NCBI GenBank assembly: GCA_014871605.1
Contig: WGSQ01000066.1
Coordinates: 1-9,308, forward strand
Length of the DNA: 9,308 nucleotides
From: Collinsella sp.
Lineage (GTDB): Bacteria; Actinomycetota; Coriobacteriia; Coriobacteriales; Coriobacteriaceae
Direction of reading: 5' to 3'
A program made the position numbers and the translations under genes. Under the pieces are notes generated by a model, which had not been told where the DNA came from, made no database searches, and saw nothing but the letters and a program-made list of their open reading frames with translations. This document shows positions 1-6,360 of the stretch, piece by piece. Each line of letters opens with the position of its first letter. The stretch's first letter is position 1.

Positions 1-341
1 GGGACGAGACTCCTGTCGTGCTGCCGACCGGGTCTGCTTCGCTCTATCTAATTAAGCAGGTACGCGATGAGTCCCACCGATTTGCCATCACGTTCCATCG
101 CGAATTGCGCGACAAAGCCATGACAGTTTCGGTGCTCGATGACGTTCCAGGCGTGGGACCCACCAGAAAACGTGCCATTATGCGCCATTTTGGCTCGATG
201 AAGCGTTTGCGTGCGGCAAGCGAGCAGGAGATTGCAGAAGTTCGAGGCGTTCCGGCCGATGTCGCCAAAGCGGTCCACGAGGCACTTGTTGCATGGAATG
301 CCGAGCGCGCCCAGACATCGGCCAACCGTTCCGAAAACTAA
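1..341 (+). CDS. uvrC: UvrC excinuclease subunit, C-terminal end (partial)
   Basis: UvrC makes the two incisions flanking DNA lesions in the UvrABC excision repair complex. Only the last 112 codons or so are in the window, read in the frame whose first full codon is at base 3. The gene enters from the left edge, so the GTG at 18 is not a start. The fragment opens with the end of the RNase H-like endonuclease domain, including the family signature DESHRFAITFHRELR with its conserved histidine. A tandem helix-hairpin-helix domain follows, seen as LDDVPGVGPTRKRAIMRHFG and then EIAEVRGVPADVAKAV, used for DNA binding at the 5' incision. It ends with a short polar tail and TAA at 339-341. No sign of decay. 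It belongs to a different functional unit from the downstream operon, from which it is separated by 364 bases and a new promoter. Confidence 0.93.
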   Translation, partial: DETPVVLPTGSASLYLIKQVRDESHRFAITFHRELRDKAMTVSVLDDVPGVGPTRKRAIMRHFGSMKRLRAASEQEIAEVRGVPADVAKAVHEALVAWNAERAQTSANRSEN

Positions 342-433
342 ATGCGCTTCTAAACAACTGATATACATGATTGCGCGATTTTCAACCATTTATTTCGCCA
401 TGATTGCCTGCTGGTTTCGGGTTTTATTAACGC

Positions 434-445
434 TAAAACGTTTGA
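434..445 (+). promoter_or_regulatory. Operator-like palindrome over the -35 box
   Basis: AAACGTTT (436-443) is a perfect 8-bp palindrome centred on CG. It extends to an imperfect 12-bp palindrome (434-445) and overlaps the first bases of the -35 box. A central CG with flanking A and T runs is the style of LacI-family operators, and this position would suit a repressor. No regulator gene is in the window, and the sequence fits the catabolite (cre) consensus poorly, so the factor is unknown. Confidence 0.3.
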
Positions 446-470
446 CTAACCCAAGCGAAAACCCTGCTAT
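442..470 (+). promoter_or_regulatory. Candidate housekeeping promoter for the transporter operon
   Basis: A -35 box TTGACT (442-447) and a -10 box TGCTAT (465-470) are separated by exactly 17 bp. The -35 matches 5 of 6 consensus positions. The -10 matches only 3 of 6 (first T and final AT). The stretch just upstream (421-441) is AT-rich, like an UP element. The start of transcription would fall near 476-478, leaving a leader of about 230 nt before the ATG at 706. A weaker alternative is TTGGGT (609-614) with TATATA (631-636) at 16 bp, which would cut off most of the leader. Confidence 0.5.
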
Positions 471-504
471 CCTGCGGGTTGACGAAGACTGATATCTCAC
501 CTCG

Positions 505-587
505 CCGATACATACTGTCTGGCGAATCGTTTGTCAACGAATTCGGTGAACGGTAGTAAATACCGTTCAAGCGTATGTATGTATCGG
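505..587 (+). ncRNA. Candidate structured leader RNA (three-way junction)
   Basis: Three stems can form together. P1 pairs CCGATACATAC (505-515) with GTATGTATCGG (577-587), 11 perfect pairs; CTCG (501-504) and CGAG (592-595) could extend it past a bulge. P2 is a hairpin at 523-545: CGAAT/ATTCG (523-527 with 541-545) stacked on CGTT/AACG (528-531 with 536-539), with bulged A540 and loop TGTC. P3 is TGAACGGTA (547-555) with TACCGTTCA (561-569), 9 perfect pairs and a 5-nt loop. The junction strands are 516-522, base 546 and 570-576. I recognise no known riboswitch consensus. It may be a new cis-regulatory RNA, or P3 and P1 may be protein-binding palindromes acting as DNA. Confidence 0.4.
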
Positions 588-652
588 TCGCCGAGCGCGG
601 CACCTCAGTTGGGTTCGTCGGTAGGTAAGGTATATATCGTCCGCAAGTTGCG

Positions 653-676
653 CGGGGGCAAGTCTAGGTGCTCCCG
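653..676 (+). promoter_or_regulatory. GC-rich leader hairpin with a competing partner
   Basis: CGGGGGCA (653-660) pairs with TGCTCCCG (669-676), 8 pairs including one G-U, with an 8-nt loop. It is not followed by a U-tract, so it is not a canonical terminator. GGCACCT (599-605) can instead pair with AGGTGCT (666-672), which would break this hairpin. That is the geometry expected of a switching leader. Confidence 0.35.
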
Positions 677-683
677 AGTAAGA

Positions 684-702
684 TTCTCTATTGATAGGAG
701 AA
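684..702 (+). promoter_or_regulatory. Ribosome binding site of the binding-protein gene inside a weak hairpin
   Basis: The Shine-Dalgarno AGGAG (696-700) sits 5 nt before ATG 706 and fixes that start over the in-frame TTG at 691. TTCTCTA (684-690) can pair with TAgGAGAA (695-702, G697 bulged), closing the site in a 7-bp AU-rich hairpin with loop TTGA. The stem is weak, so it could tune rather than block translation. Confidence 0.45.
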
Positions 703-705
703 GAC

Positions 706-2319
706 ATGGCCATCATCAACAAGGGTATGTCCAGGCGTTCGTTCCTCGGCCTCACCGGCAGCGTCGCTGCTGTCGCAGGGCTTGGTCTCACCGGCTGCGG
801 TGGCAGCTCTAGCGACGAGGGTTCCGCTTCCGGTTCCACCGATTCCGCCAACCGTGGCGGCGGCGTGATCACCGCTGGTTCCGCTTACGCTCCGTCCAGC
901 TTCGATCCCGCCAGCACCGGCTCCGCTGTGGGCCTGGGTGCTAACTGGCACGTCGTCGAGGGCCTCTACGGCATCGATTACCACGACTACAGCACCTTCA
1001 ACGAGCTCGCCACCGACGATCCTAAGTCCGTGGACGACACGACTTTCGAGGTCACCATCCGCAAGGGCGCCAAGTTCTCCGATGGCACCGAGGTCACCGC
1101 TGACGATGTCGTTGCCTCCTACACCGCTTGCGCCGCTTCCGCTACCTATGCTCCGTTCTTCCAGCCCTTCGAGTCCATCGAGGCCAAGGACGCCAGCACC
1201 GTGACGGTCAAGACCAAGGTCCCCAACTTCTCCCTGCTCAAGGATCGTCTGGCCATCGTCCGCGTTACCCCGGCCACTCAGACCGAGGAGGATCGCGCCA
1301 AGCAGCCGATCGGCTCCGGCCCCTGGATGTACGACTCTATCTCCGATACCGAGATTACCCTGGTTCCCAATCCTGAGTACAACGGTGAGTATGCTGCCGA
1401 GGATAAGAAGATCCAGTACAGCATCCTGACCGACCCCACTGCTCGCGTTACCGCTCAGCAGGAGGGCTCCACGCTCGTTATGGAGCTCGTTACCGCTGAC
1501 GCCGTCGACCAGCTCGAGAGCGCCGGCTGCAAGATTGACAACGTTCAGGGTTTCGGCACCCGCTTCATCATGTTCAACGTCGCCAAGGAGCCTTGGAACA
1601 ACGTCAAGGTCCGTCAGGCTGTCATGTATGCGCTCGACACCGAGAAGATGGTCAGCAACACCTTCGCCGGCCTTGCCACCGCTGCCAGCTGCTACCTGCC
1701 CAAGAGCTTCACCAACTATCATGAGGCTTCCACGGTGTACAAGACCGACGCCAAGAAGGCTAAGAAGCTCATCGAGGAGTCTGGCATCACCCCGGGTGCC
1801 ATCACCCTGCGCACCACCGACAACGAGCAGATTAAGGGCATGGCCGCCCAGGTCAAGAACGACCTCGACGCTCTCGGCTTCGATGTGACCATCCAGACCG
1901 ATACCTCGCCGGCCACCTACGCTGCCATCGACGGCGGCGAGGCCTACGATATCCTCCTTGCCCCTGGCGATCCTTCCTGCTTCGGCGCCGACCCCGACCT
2001 GCTGCTCAACTGGTGGTACGGTGACAACGTCTGGATGCAGACCCGTTGCCCGTGGAAGGAGTCCGCTGAGTGGCAGAAGCTCCACAGTCTCATGGACGAG
2101 GCTCTTGCCGCCGAGGGCGACGAGCAGCAGAAGAAGTGGAACGAGTGCTTCGACATCATTGCCGACAACGCCGTTCTGTACCCCGTTGTCCACGTCAAGA
2201 CCGTCTCCGCTTCCTGGGACGATCCGTCCACTGCGCCCAACGGCGAGGCCCTCGATGGCTTCAAGGGCATCGGCACGACGAGCATGTCCTTCAGGGGCGT
2301 TGCGACCGTCAAGGCGTAA
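706..2319 (+). CDS. Family-5 ABC transporter substrate-binding lipoprotein
   Basis: Extracellular solute-binding protein of 537 residues that would capture the substrate and deliver it to the permeases encoded next. The N-terminus is a twin-arginine lipoprotein signal: SRRSFLGL at residues 9-16, a hydrophobic stretch, then lipobox LTGC with the acylated cysteine at residue 31. A Gly/Ser-rich tether follows. The body matches SBP_bac_5 (OppA/DppA/NikA class): an early VVEGLYGIDYHDYSTFNELA block, the family hallmark KFSDGTEVTADDVVASY around residue 125, and a mid-protein stretch NNVKVRQAVMYALDTEKMV. Length is normal for the class. Codon use is strongly biased toward C-ending codons, as expected for an abundant protein. 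It heads the operon, is preceded by a long leader and is followed by a hairpin cluster. Family-5 proteins bind peptides, nickel chelates, opines or oligosaccharides, and the sequence does not tell which; the neighbouring esterases and aldolase favour an acylated sugar compound over peptide. Confidence 0.93.
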   Translation: MAIINKGMSRRSFLGLTGSVAAVAGLGLTGCGGSSSDEGSASGSTDSANRGGGVITAGSAYAPSSFDPASTGSAVGLGANWHVVEGLYGIDYHDYSTFNELATDDPKSVDDTTFEVTIRKGAKFSDGTEVTADDVVASYTACAASATYAPFFQPFESIEAKDASTVTVKTKVPNFSLLKDRLAIVRVTPATQTEEDRAKQPIGSGPWMYDSISDTEITLVPNPEYNGEYAAEDKKIQYSILTDPTARVTAQQEGSTLVMELVTADAVDQLESAGCKIDNVQGFGTRFIMFNVAKEPWNNVKVRQAVMYALDTEKMVSNTFAGLATAASCYLPKSFTNYHEASTVYKTDAKKAKKLIEESGITPGAITLRTTDNEQIKGMAAQVKNDLDALGFDVTIQTDTSPATYAAIDGGEAYDILLAPGDPSCFGADPDLLLNWWYGDNVWMQTRCPWKESAEWQKLHSLMDEALAAEGDEQQKKWNECFDIIADNAVLYPVVHVKTVSASWDDPSTAPNGEALDGFKGIGTTSMSFRGVATVKA

Positions 2320-2476
2320 GACTCGCTTGAGTCTGTATGCAGGATGTCGGTCGTTGGGACCGTATCCTCATAGTTGAAACAAAGACCCGGGCGGCAACGA
2401 TGTCGCTCGGGTCTTGTAATGAGTATCCGTACTCATATACCAGTTGGTCCTACCGACAAAAGAAAGGGGAGAGAAC
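2320..2476 (+). promoter_or_regulatory. Intercistronic hairpin cluster between binding protein and permease
   Basis: Four consecutive hairpins fill this 157-nt gap. The first pairs AGGAT/ATCCT and CGGTC/GACCG (2341-2368). The main one (2382-2415) pairs AAGACCCGGGCGGCA with TGTCGCTCGGGTCTT, 15 continuous pairs including two G-U, over an ACGA tetraloop. The third pairs ATGAGTA with TACTCAT over TCCG (2419-2436). The fourth pairs GTTGGT with ACCGAC (2443-2457). After the main stem the RNA reads GTAATGAG, so there is no proper U-tract. The likely role is a 3' shield or partial terminator that keeps binding-protein mRNA in excess over permease mRNA, as known for other importer operons. The permease SD, AGGGGAG, lies just past the cluster at 2465-2471. 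Confidence 0.7.
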
Positions 2477-3433
2477 GTGAACAACTTGCTACGTTTGATT
2501 GGAAGGCGTCTTGTGGCGCTGCCGATCATGGCATTGGGCGTCACCGTCCTGGTGTTCTTCCTTATGTCGTTCTCCAAGACCGACCCCGCCTACACGGCGT
2601 TGGGTGACGGTGCCTCGCCCGAGGCGGTTGCCGAGTACCATGAGAAGTATGGTCTGGACGACCCCTGGCCCGTGCGCTACGTGCGCTATATGGGCGATTT
2701 GATCCATGGCGACATGGGCACCTATGGTGCTGCTCGCAACTCCGTTGCCAAGCGCATCTCCACGGCCCTGCCCGTCACGATGCAGCTGACCTTCATCGGT
2801 CTTGCCATCGGTGCGGTCGTTTCGTTTTTGCTCGGCGTCATCGCGGCTCTGTATCGCGACAAATGGCCGGACCAAGTGATCCGCGTCTTTTCCATCGCCG
2901 GCTTGGCAACCCCGTCGTTCTGGCTTGCCGTTCTGTTGATCCTGCTGTTCTCTTCCTACCTTAAGGTGCTCCCGGCATCGGGTGCTCTGCCTCACTTCAC
3001 CACGAATCCGGTTGGCTATCTGGGACGTATGATCATGCCCGCTATCGCCTTGGCATTTCCGCTGACGGGCCAGATGACTCGTATCGTGCGTACCGCCATG
3101 GTCGAGGAGCTCGACAAGGATTATGTCCGTATGGCTCGCGGCGCCGGCGTTCCCGAGAAGGTCGTCGTCGGCATCAACGTTCTTCGCAATGCGCTGATCA
3201 CCCCGGTCACCACCCTCGGTCTTAAGATCGGTTACCTCATGGGCGGCGCCGTCGTCATCGAGGTTATCTTCAACCTCCCCGGCATGGGCACCGCGATTCT
3301 GCAGGGCGTTCAGGGCAACGAGGCGAACCTGGTTCAGGGCGTCGTCATCGTCGTTGCTCTTGCCTTCATCATCATCAACATCGTGGTTGACATGCTCTAC
3401 CTGCTCATCAACCCGCGCATCAGGACGGTGTAG
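2477..3433 (+). CDS. DppB-like ABC transporter permease
   Basis: Inner-membrane permease of the Dpp/Opp/Nik type, 318 residues, the normal size. It starts at GTG 2477, chosen because AGGGGAG lies 5 nt upstream and because the protein then begins MNNLLRLIGRRLVALPIMAL, the usual family N-terminus; the ATG at 2444 would add an atypical 11-residue extension and has no SD. Membrane segments are seen near residues 10-30, 101-124, 138-158, 183-203, 246-266 and 286-313, with the expected large external loop between the first two (residues about 35-95). The cytoplasmic EAA coupling loop is at about 209-238, with EELDKDYVRMARGAGVPEKV. It would form the pore with the permease half of the next protein. 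The stop codon is 3 nt before the next ATG, so the two are probably translated together. Confidence 0.95.
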   Translation: MNNLLRLIGRRLVALPIMALGVTVLVFFLMSFSKTDPAYTALGDGASPEAVAEYHEKYGLDDPWPVRYVRYMGDLIHGDMGTYGAARNSVAKRISTALPVTMQLTFIGLAIGAVVSFLLGVIAALYRDKWPDQVIRVFSIAGLATPSFWLAVLLILLFSSYLKVLPASGALPHFTTNPVGYLGRMIMPAIALAFPLTGQMTRIVRTAMVEELDKDYVRMARGAGVPEKVVVGINVLRNALITPVTTLGLKIGYLMGGAVVIEVIFNLPGMGTAILQGVQGNEANLVQGVVIVVALAFIIINIVVDMLYLLINPRIRTV

Positions 3434-3436
3434 ATT

Positions 3437-5452
3437 ATGGTAAAGATTCGAGAGAAGCAAACCGAGCAGCTCGAGAAGGCTGCCTCCAAGGGGCTCAAGC
3501 TCGGTGGCTGGAAGAAGATGACGCTGTCTTCTAAGATTGCCGCCGTCGTGCTGGTGCTGGTCGCCCTGACTGCGATTCTGGCGCCCCTTCTTGCCCCCTA
3601 TAGCCCGGTCGAGATCTTTACGGCTCGCCAGGCTCCCGGCAACGGATTTATCTTCGGTACCGACGATAAGGGTCGCGACATTCTGTCGCGTATGCTCTAC
3701 GGTGGTCGTTACTCGCTGATTATCGGCTTTGGCGCCACTGCCATGGCTCTGGTCTGCGGCTCGGTCGTTGGCGCCCTTGCAGCGGTTTCGCGCAAGGCCG
3801 TCTCCGAGACGATCATGCGTATCTTGGACATCATCATGTCCATCCCGGGCATCGCCCTCGCTGCCGTCTTCGTCTCCATCCTGGGCAACTCCGTGCCGTC
3901 GATCATCTTCGCCATCGGCTTTATGTACACTCCGCAGATTGCCCGTATCGTGCGCGCCAACATCGTGTCCGAGTACGGCGAGGACTATGTCCGCGCGGTC
4001 ATCGTTTCCGGCGCCAAGGCTCCGTGGATTTTGATCAAGCATGTTCTGCGTAACTGCATCGCCCCGATCATGGTCTTCACCGTTACCCTGGTCGCCGACG
4101 CTATCATCTTCGAGGCCTCGCTGACCTTCATCGGCGCTGGTATCCAGGAGCCCACCGCTACCTGGGGCAACATCCTCGCCGACGCCCGCGGCGGCGTGCT
4201 CGCCGGCCGTTGGTGGCAGGCGCTGTTCCCGGGCCTGGCCATCATGATCACCTGCCTGGCGCTCAACATCCTCTCCGAGGGCATTACCGACGCCATGGCC
4301 GCTGCTCCCTCCGCTGCCCTGGATCCTACCGATTCCTCCAAGCGTCGCGAGGCCGACCTGCTGGTCTCCGACCCCGTTCGCGCCTACAAGGAGCAGGCCC
4401 AGTCTCTCTCCGCTCGCCTTGGCGCCCTGCGCGATGTCGAGCTCAAGCGTGACGATCGCCATGTGCCCGACGAGTCTGTCGAACCGATTCTCTCGGTCCG
4501 TGACTTCTGCATTCAGTTTGAGCATCACGGTGATATCAACGTCGTCGACCATGTCAACTTTGACGTCCGACCTGGTCAGACCATGGGCCTGGTGGGCGAG
4601 TCCGGTTGCGGTAAGTCCATCACCACGCTGGCCATCATGGGCCTGACCGATGAGGACGAGCACCTTTCCGGCGAGGTCCTCTGGGAGGGCCGTGACCTGC
4701 TCAAGATGAGCAAGAAGGAGTGGTTCGGCCTGCGCGGTACTGATATCGCTATGGTCTATCAGGACGCCCTGTCCTCGCTCAACCCCTCCATGCTCATCTC
4801 TGCCCAGATGAAGCAGCTCACCAAGCGCGGCGGAACCCGCAGCGCCGAGGAGCTCCTGGAGCTCGTCGGCCTCGATCCCAAGCGCACGCTCGAGAGCTAT
4901 CCGCACGAGCTTTCCGGCGGCCAGCGTCAGCGTGTCCTGATCGCTATGGCCCTTACCCGCGACCCCAAGCTGGTCATCTGCGACGAGCCCACGACCGCTC
5001 TGGACGTTACCGTCCAGAAGCAGGTCATCAAGCTGCTCAACGATCTTCAGGCCAAGCTCGGCTTTGCCATGATCTTCGTTTCGCACGACCTGGCTCTGGT
5101 CGCCGAGGTTGCCCATAACATCACGGTTATGTACGCTGGCCAGGTTATCGAGCAGGCACCCACCAAGGAGCTGCTCACTAACCCGATCCATGAGTACACC
5201 CGCGGTCTTCTGGGCTCCGTTCTGTCCATCGAGAGCGGTTCGGGCCGTCTGCACCAGGTGCCCGGCGCCGTTCCGAGCCCGCGCGATTTCCCCAAGGGCG
5301 ATCGCTTCGCGCCCCGCTCGAGCCATCCGCGCATTGGCCTGGACACCCGTCCGGTCTTCAAGCGCGTGCCCGGCACCGAGCACTTCTATTCCGAGCTCCC
5401 CGACGAGGTGCTCAAGGCAAATGGTTTGACCCCTCACGCGGAGGTGATGTAG
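3437..5452 (+). CDS. DppC-like permease fused to DppD-like ATPase
   Basis: One 671-residue chain carries two importer parts. Residues 1-290 are a DppC-type permease: first membrane segment 33-54, FGTDDKGRDILSRMLYGGR at 73-91, further segments near 95-117, 132-150, 152-168, 208-232 and 264-282, and an EAA loop at about 179-209 (GEDYVRAVIVSGAKAPW). A charged linker of about 60 residues follows. Residues 351-590 are an ABC ATPase: Walker A GESGCGKS 387-394, Q-loop Q442, signature LSGGQ 492-496, Walker B LVICDEP with catalytic E517, switch H550. The C-terminal oligo_HPN-type tail (VPGAVPSPRDFPKGDRFAPR) lacks the cysteines usually found there (GDRFAPRSSHP instead of a GC.F.PRCP form). Such fusions are known in Actinobacteria, so this is not an assembly artefact. 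It starts 3 nt after the previous stop with a weak AGGACGG SD (3422-3428). Confidence 0.96.
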   Translation: MVKIREKQTEQLEKAASKGLKLGGWKKMTLSSKIAAVVLVLVALTAILAPLLAPYSPVEIFTARQAPGNGFIFGTDDKGRDILSRMLYGGRYSLIIGFGATAMALVCGSVVGALAAVSRKAVSETIMRILDIIMSIPGIALAAVFVSILGNSVPSIIFAIGFMYTPQIARIVRANIVSEYGEDYVRAVIVSGAKAPWILIKHVLRNCIAPIMVFTVTLVADAIIFEASLTFIGAGIQEPTATWGNILADARGGVLAGRWWQALFPGLAIMITCLALNILSEGITDAMAAAPSAALDPTDSSKRREADLLVSDPVRAYKEQAQSLSARLGALRDVELKRDDRHVPDESVEPILSVRDFCIQFEHHGDINVVDHVNFDVRPGQTMGLVGESGCGKSITTLAIMGLTDEDEHLSGEVLWEGRDLLKMSKKEWFGLRGTDIAMVYQDALSSLNPSMLISAQMKQLTKRGGTRSAEELLELVGLDPKRTLESYPHELSGGQRQRVLIAMALTRDPKLVICDEPTTALDVTVQKQVIKLLNDLQAKLGFAMIFVSHDLALVAEVAHNITVMYAGQVIEQAPTKELLTNPIHEYTRGLLGSVLSIESGSGRLHQVPGAVPSPRDFPKGDRFAPRSSHPRIGLDTRPVFKRVPGTEHFYSELPDEVLKANGLTPHAEVM

Positions 5453-6280
5453 ATGAGCGAGACCGCAGTCAACGGCGTCGAGCCGATCATCTTCCTTGAT
5501 GACGTCCACGTCACCTTTAGGACCCGTACCGGCTCGATTCTGCACCCCAACCTGGTTCACGCCGTCCAGGGTGTAACGATTAGGCTCATGCCCGGTCAGA
5601 CGATCGGCATCGTCGGCGAGTCCGGTTGCGGTAAATCCACCACCGCCAACGTCATGTGCGGCCTGCAGGCCCCCACGAGCGGCAAGGTCTACTTTAAGGG
5701 CAAGGACGTTACCAAGCGCACCGCCGAGGACCGTCGTCACATGGGTCGCGTCATCTCAGTCGTGTTCCAGAATCCGGCCACGGCGCTCAACCCCCGCATG
5801 GTCGTTCGCGAGCAGCTGCTCGACCCCATGCGCGTCCACAACCTGGGTACCGAGGCCGAGCAGGAGAAGCGCGTCAAGGAGCTCTTGGAGCTCACCGGTC
5901 TGCCCAGCTCCGCTGCCGAGGTTCTTCCCGGCCAGCTTTCGGGCGGCCAGCGCCAGCGCGTCGCAATTGCCCGTGCCCTGTCGCTGAACCCCGATGCCAT
6001 CATCGCCGACGAGCCCACCTCGGCTCTGGACGTTTCGGTCCGCGCGCAGATTCTGAACCTGCTGACCGACCTTAAGAAGGAGCTCGGCCTGGCCATGGTG
6101 TTCATCAGCCATGACATCCAGACGGTCCGCTATATCTCTGACGACATCATCGTTATGAATGGCGGCAAGATCGTCGAGCAGGGCGAGGCCAAGCAGGTCT
6201 TCCAGCACCCCCAGGACCCCTACACCAAGATGCTGCTCGGCGCTGCGCCGTCGCTGCTGCATCCCAAGCTCGGCGAGTAA
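5453..6280 (+). CDS. DppF-like ABC transporter ATPase
   Basis: Second cytoplasmic ATPase of the importer, 275 residues, expected to pair with the ATPase half of the fused protein. All nucleotide-binding motifs are intact: Walker A GESGCGKS 55-62, Q-loop VVFQNPATALNPRM, signature LSGGQ 162-166, Walker B AIIADEP with D186 and catalytic E187, D-loop SALD, switch H220 in ISHD. It ends soon after the ABC core (LLGAAPSLLHPKLGE), so the C-terminal oligo_HPN extension seen in most DppF/OppF proteins is absent, making it about 50 residues shorter than usual. The ATG abuts the previous TAG with no gap and lies behind a near-perfect SD, GGAGGTGAT (5440-5448), located inside the upstream gene. That suggests coupled and efficient translation. 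Confidence 0.96.
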   Translation: MSETAVNGVEPIIFLDDVHVTFRTRTGSILHPNLVHAVQGVTIRLMPGQTIGIVGESGCGKSTTANVMCGLQAPTSGKVYFKGKDVTKRTAEDRRHMGRVISVVFQNPATALNPRMVVREQLLDPMRVHNLGTEAEQEKRVKELLELTGLPSSAAEVLPGQLSGGQRQRVAIARALSLNPDAIIADEPTSALDVSVRAQILNLLTDLKKELGLAMVFISHDIQTVRYISDDIIVMNGGKIVEQGEAKQVFQHPQDPYTKMLLGAAPSLLHPKLGE

Positions 6281-6296
6281 CCTCGCTTTCCCTCCC

Positions 6297-6324
6297 GTGC
6301 GCCCGGTGGCCTTGCCGGGCGCAC
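6297..6324 (+). promoter_or_regulatory. GC-rich intercistronic hairpin between ATPase and esterase
   Basis: GTGCGCCCGG (6297-6306) pairs perfectly with CCGGGCGCAC (6315-6324), 10 pairs and an 8-nt loop. It is followed by CTCCGTTGCG rather than a U-run, so full termination is unlikely. It probably marks an RNA-processing or attenuation point between the transporter and catabolic halves of the operon. Confidence 0.55.
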
Positions 6325-6360
6325 CTCCGTTGCGATTTCGAAAGGTTGGGTTCACGAGCC

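Larger units (their letters stand above)
342..705 (+). other. Intergenic region: promoter plus long structured leader
   Basis: There is no convincing gene in these 364 bases. Bases 342-441 are AT-richer than the flanking genes and show no good terminator for uvrC. The only candidate pairs AAATGCGC (340-347) with GCGCgATTT (373-381) over a 25-nt loop. A promoter candidate lies at 442-470. From about 477 to 705 lies a leader of roughly 230 nt containing several mutually compatible stems (505-587), a GC-rich hairpin (653-676) and a weak hairpin over the ribosome binding site (684-702). Separate entries describe these. Confidence 0.8.

Noticed and set aside
340..381. Intrinsic terminator for uvrC
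   Set aside because: The best pairing is 8 pairs with a bulge over a 25-nt loop and no clear U-tract; too weak to annotate.
505..587. A known riboswitch or T-box leader
   Set aside because: No TPP, purine, cobalamin, SAM, glycine or T-box core sequences were recognised in the conserved junction positions, so no named class is assigned.
688..2193. A 501-codon minus-strand frame opposite the binding-protein gene
   Set aside because: Same codon-bias shadow: repetitive L/V/G/E/D composition, no domain, and the plus-strand gene is unmistakable.
2489..5740. A 1083-codon open frame on the minus strand, antisense to the importer genes
   Set aside because: Its translation is low-complexity, rich in D, G, H, R and Q, with no recognisable domain. 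It arises because the C/G-ending codon bias of the real genes removes stop codons from the opposite strand. The plus-strand genes have full sets of family motifs.
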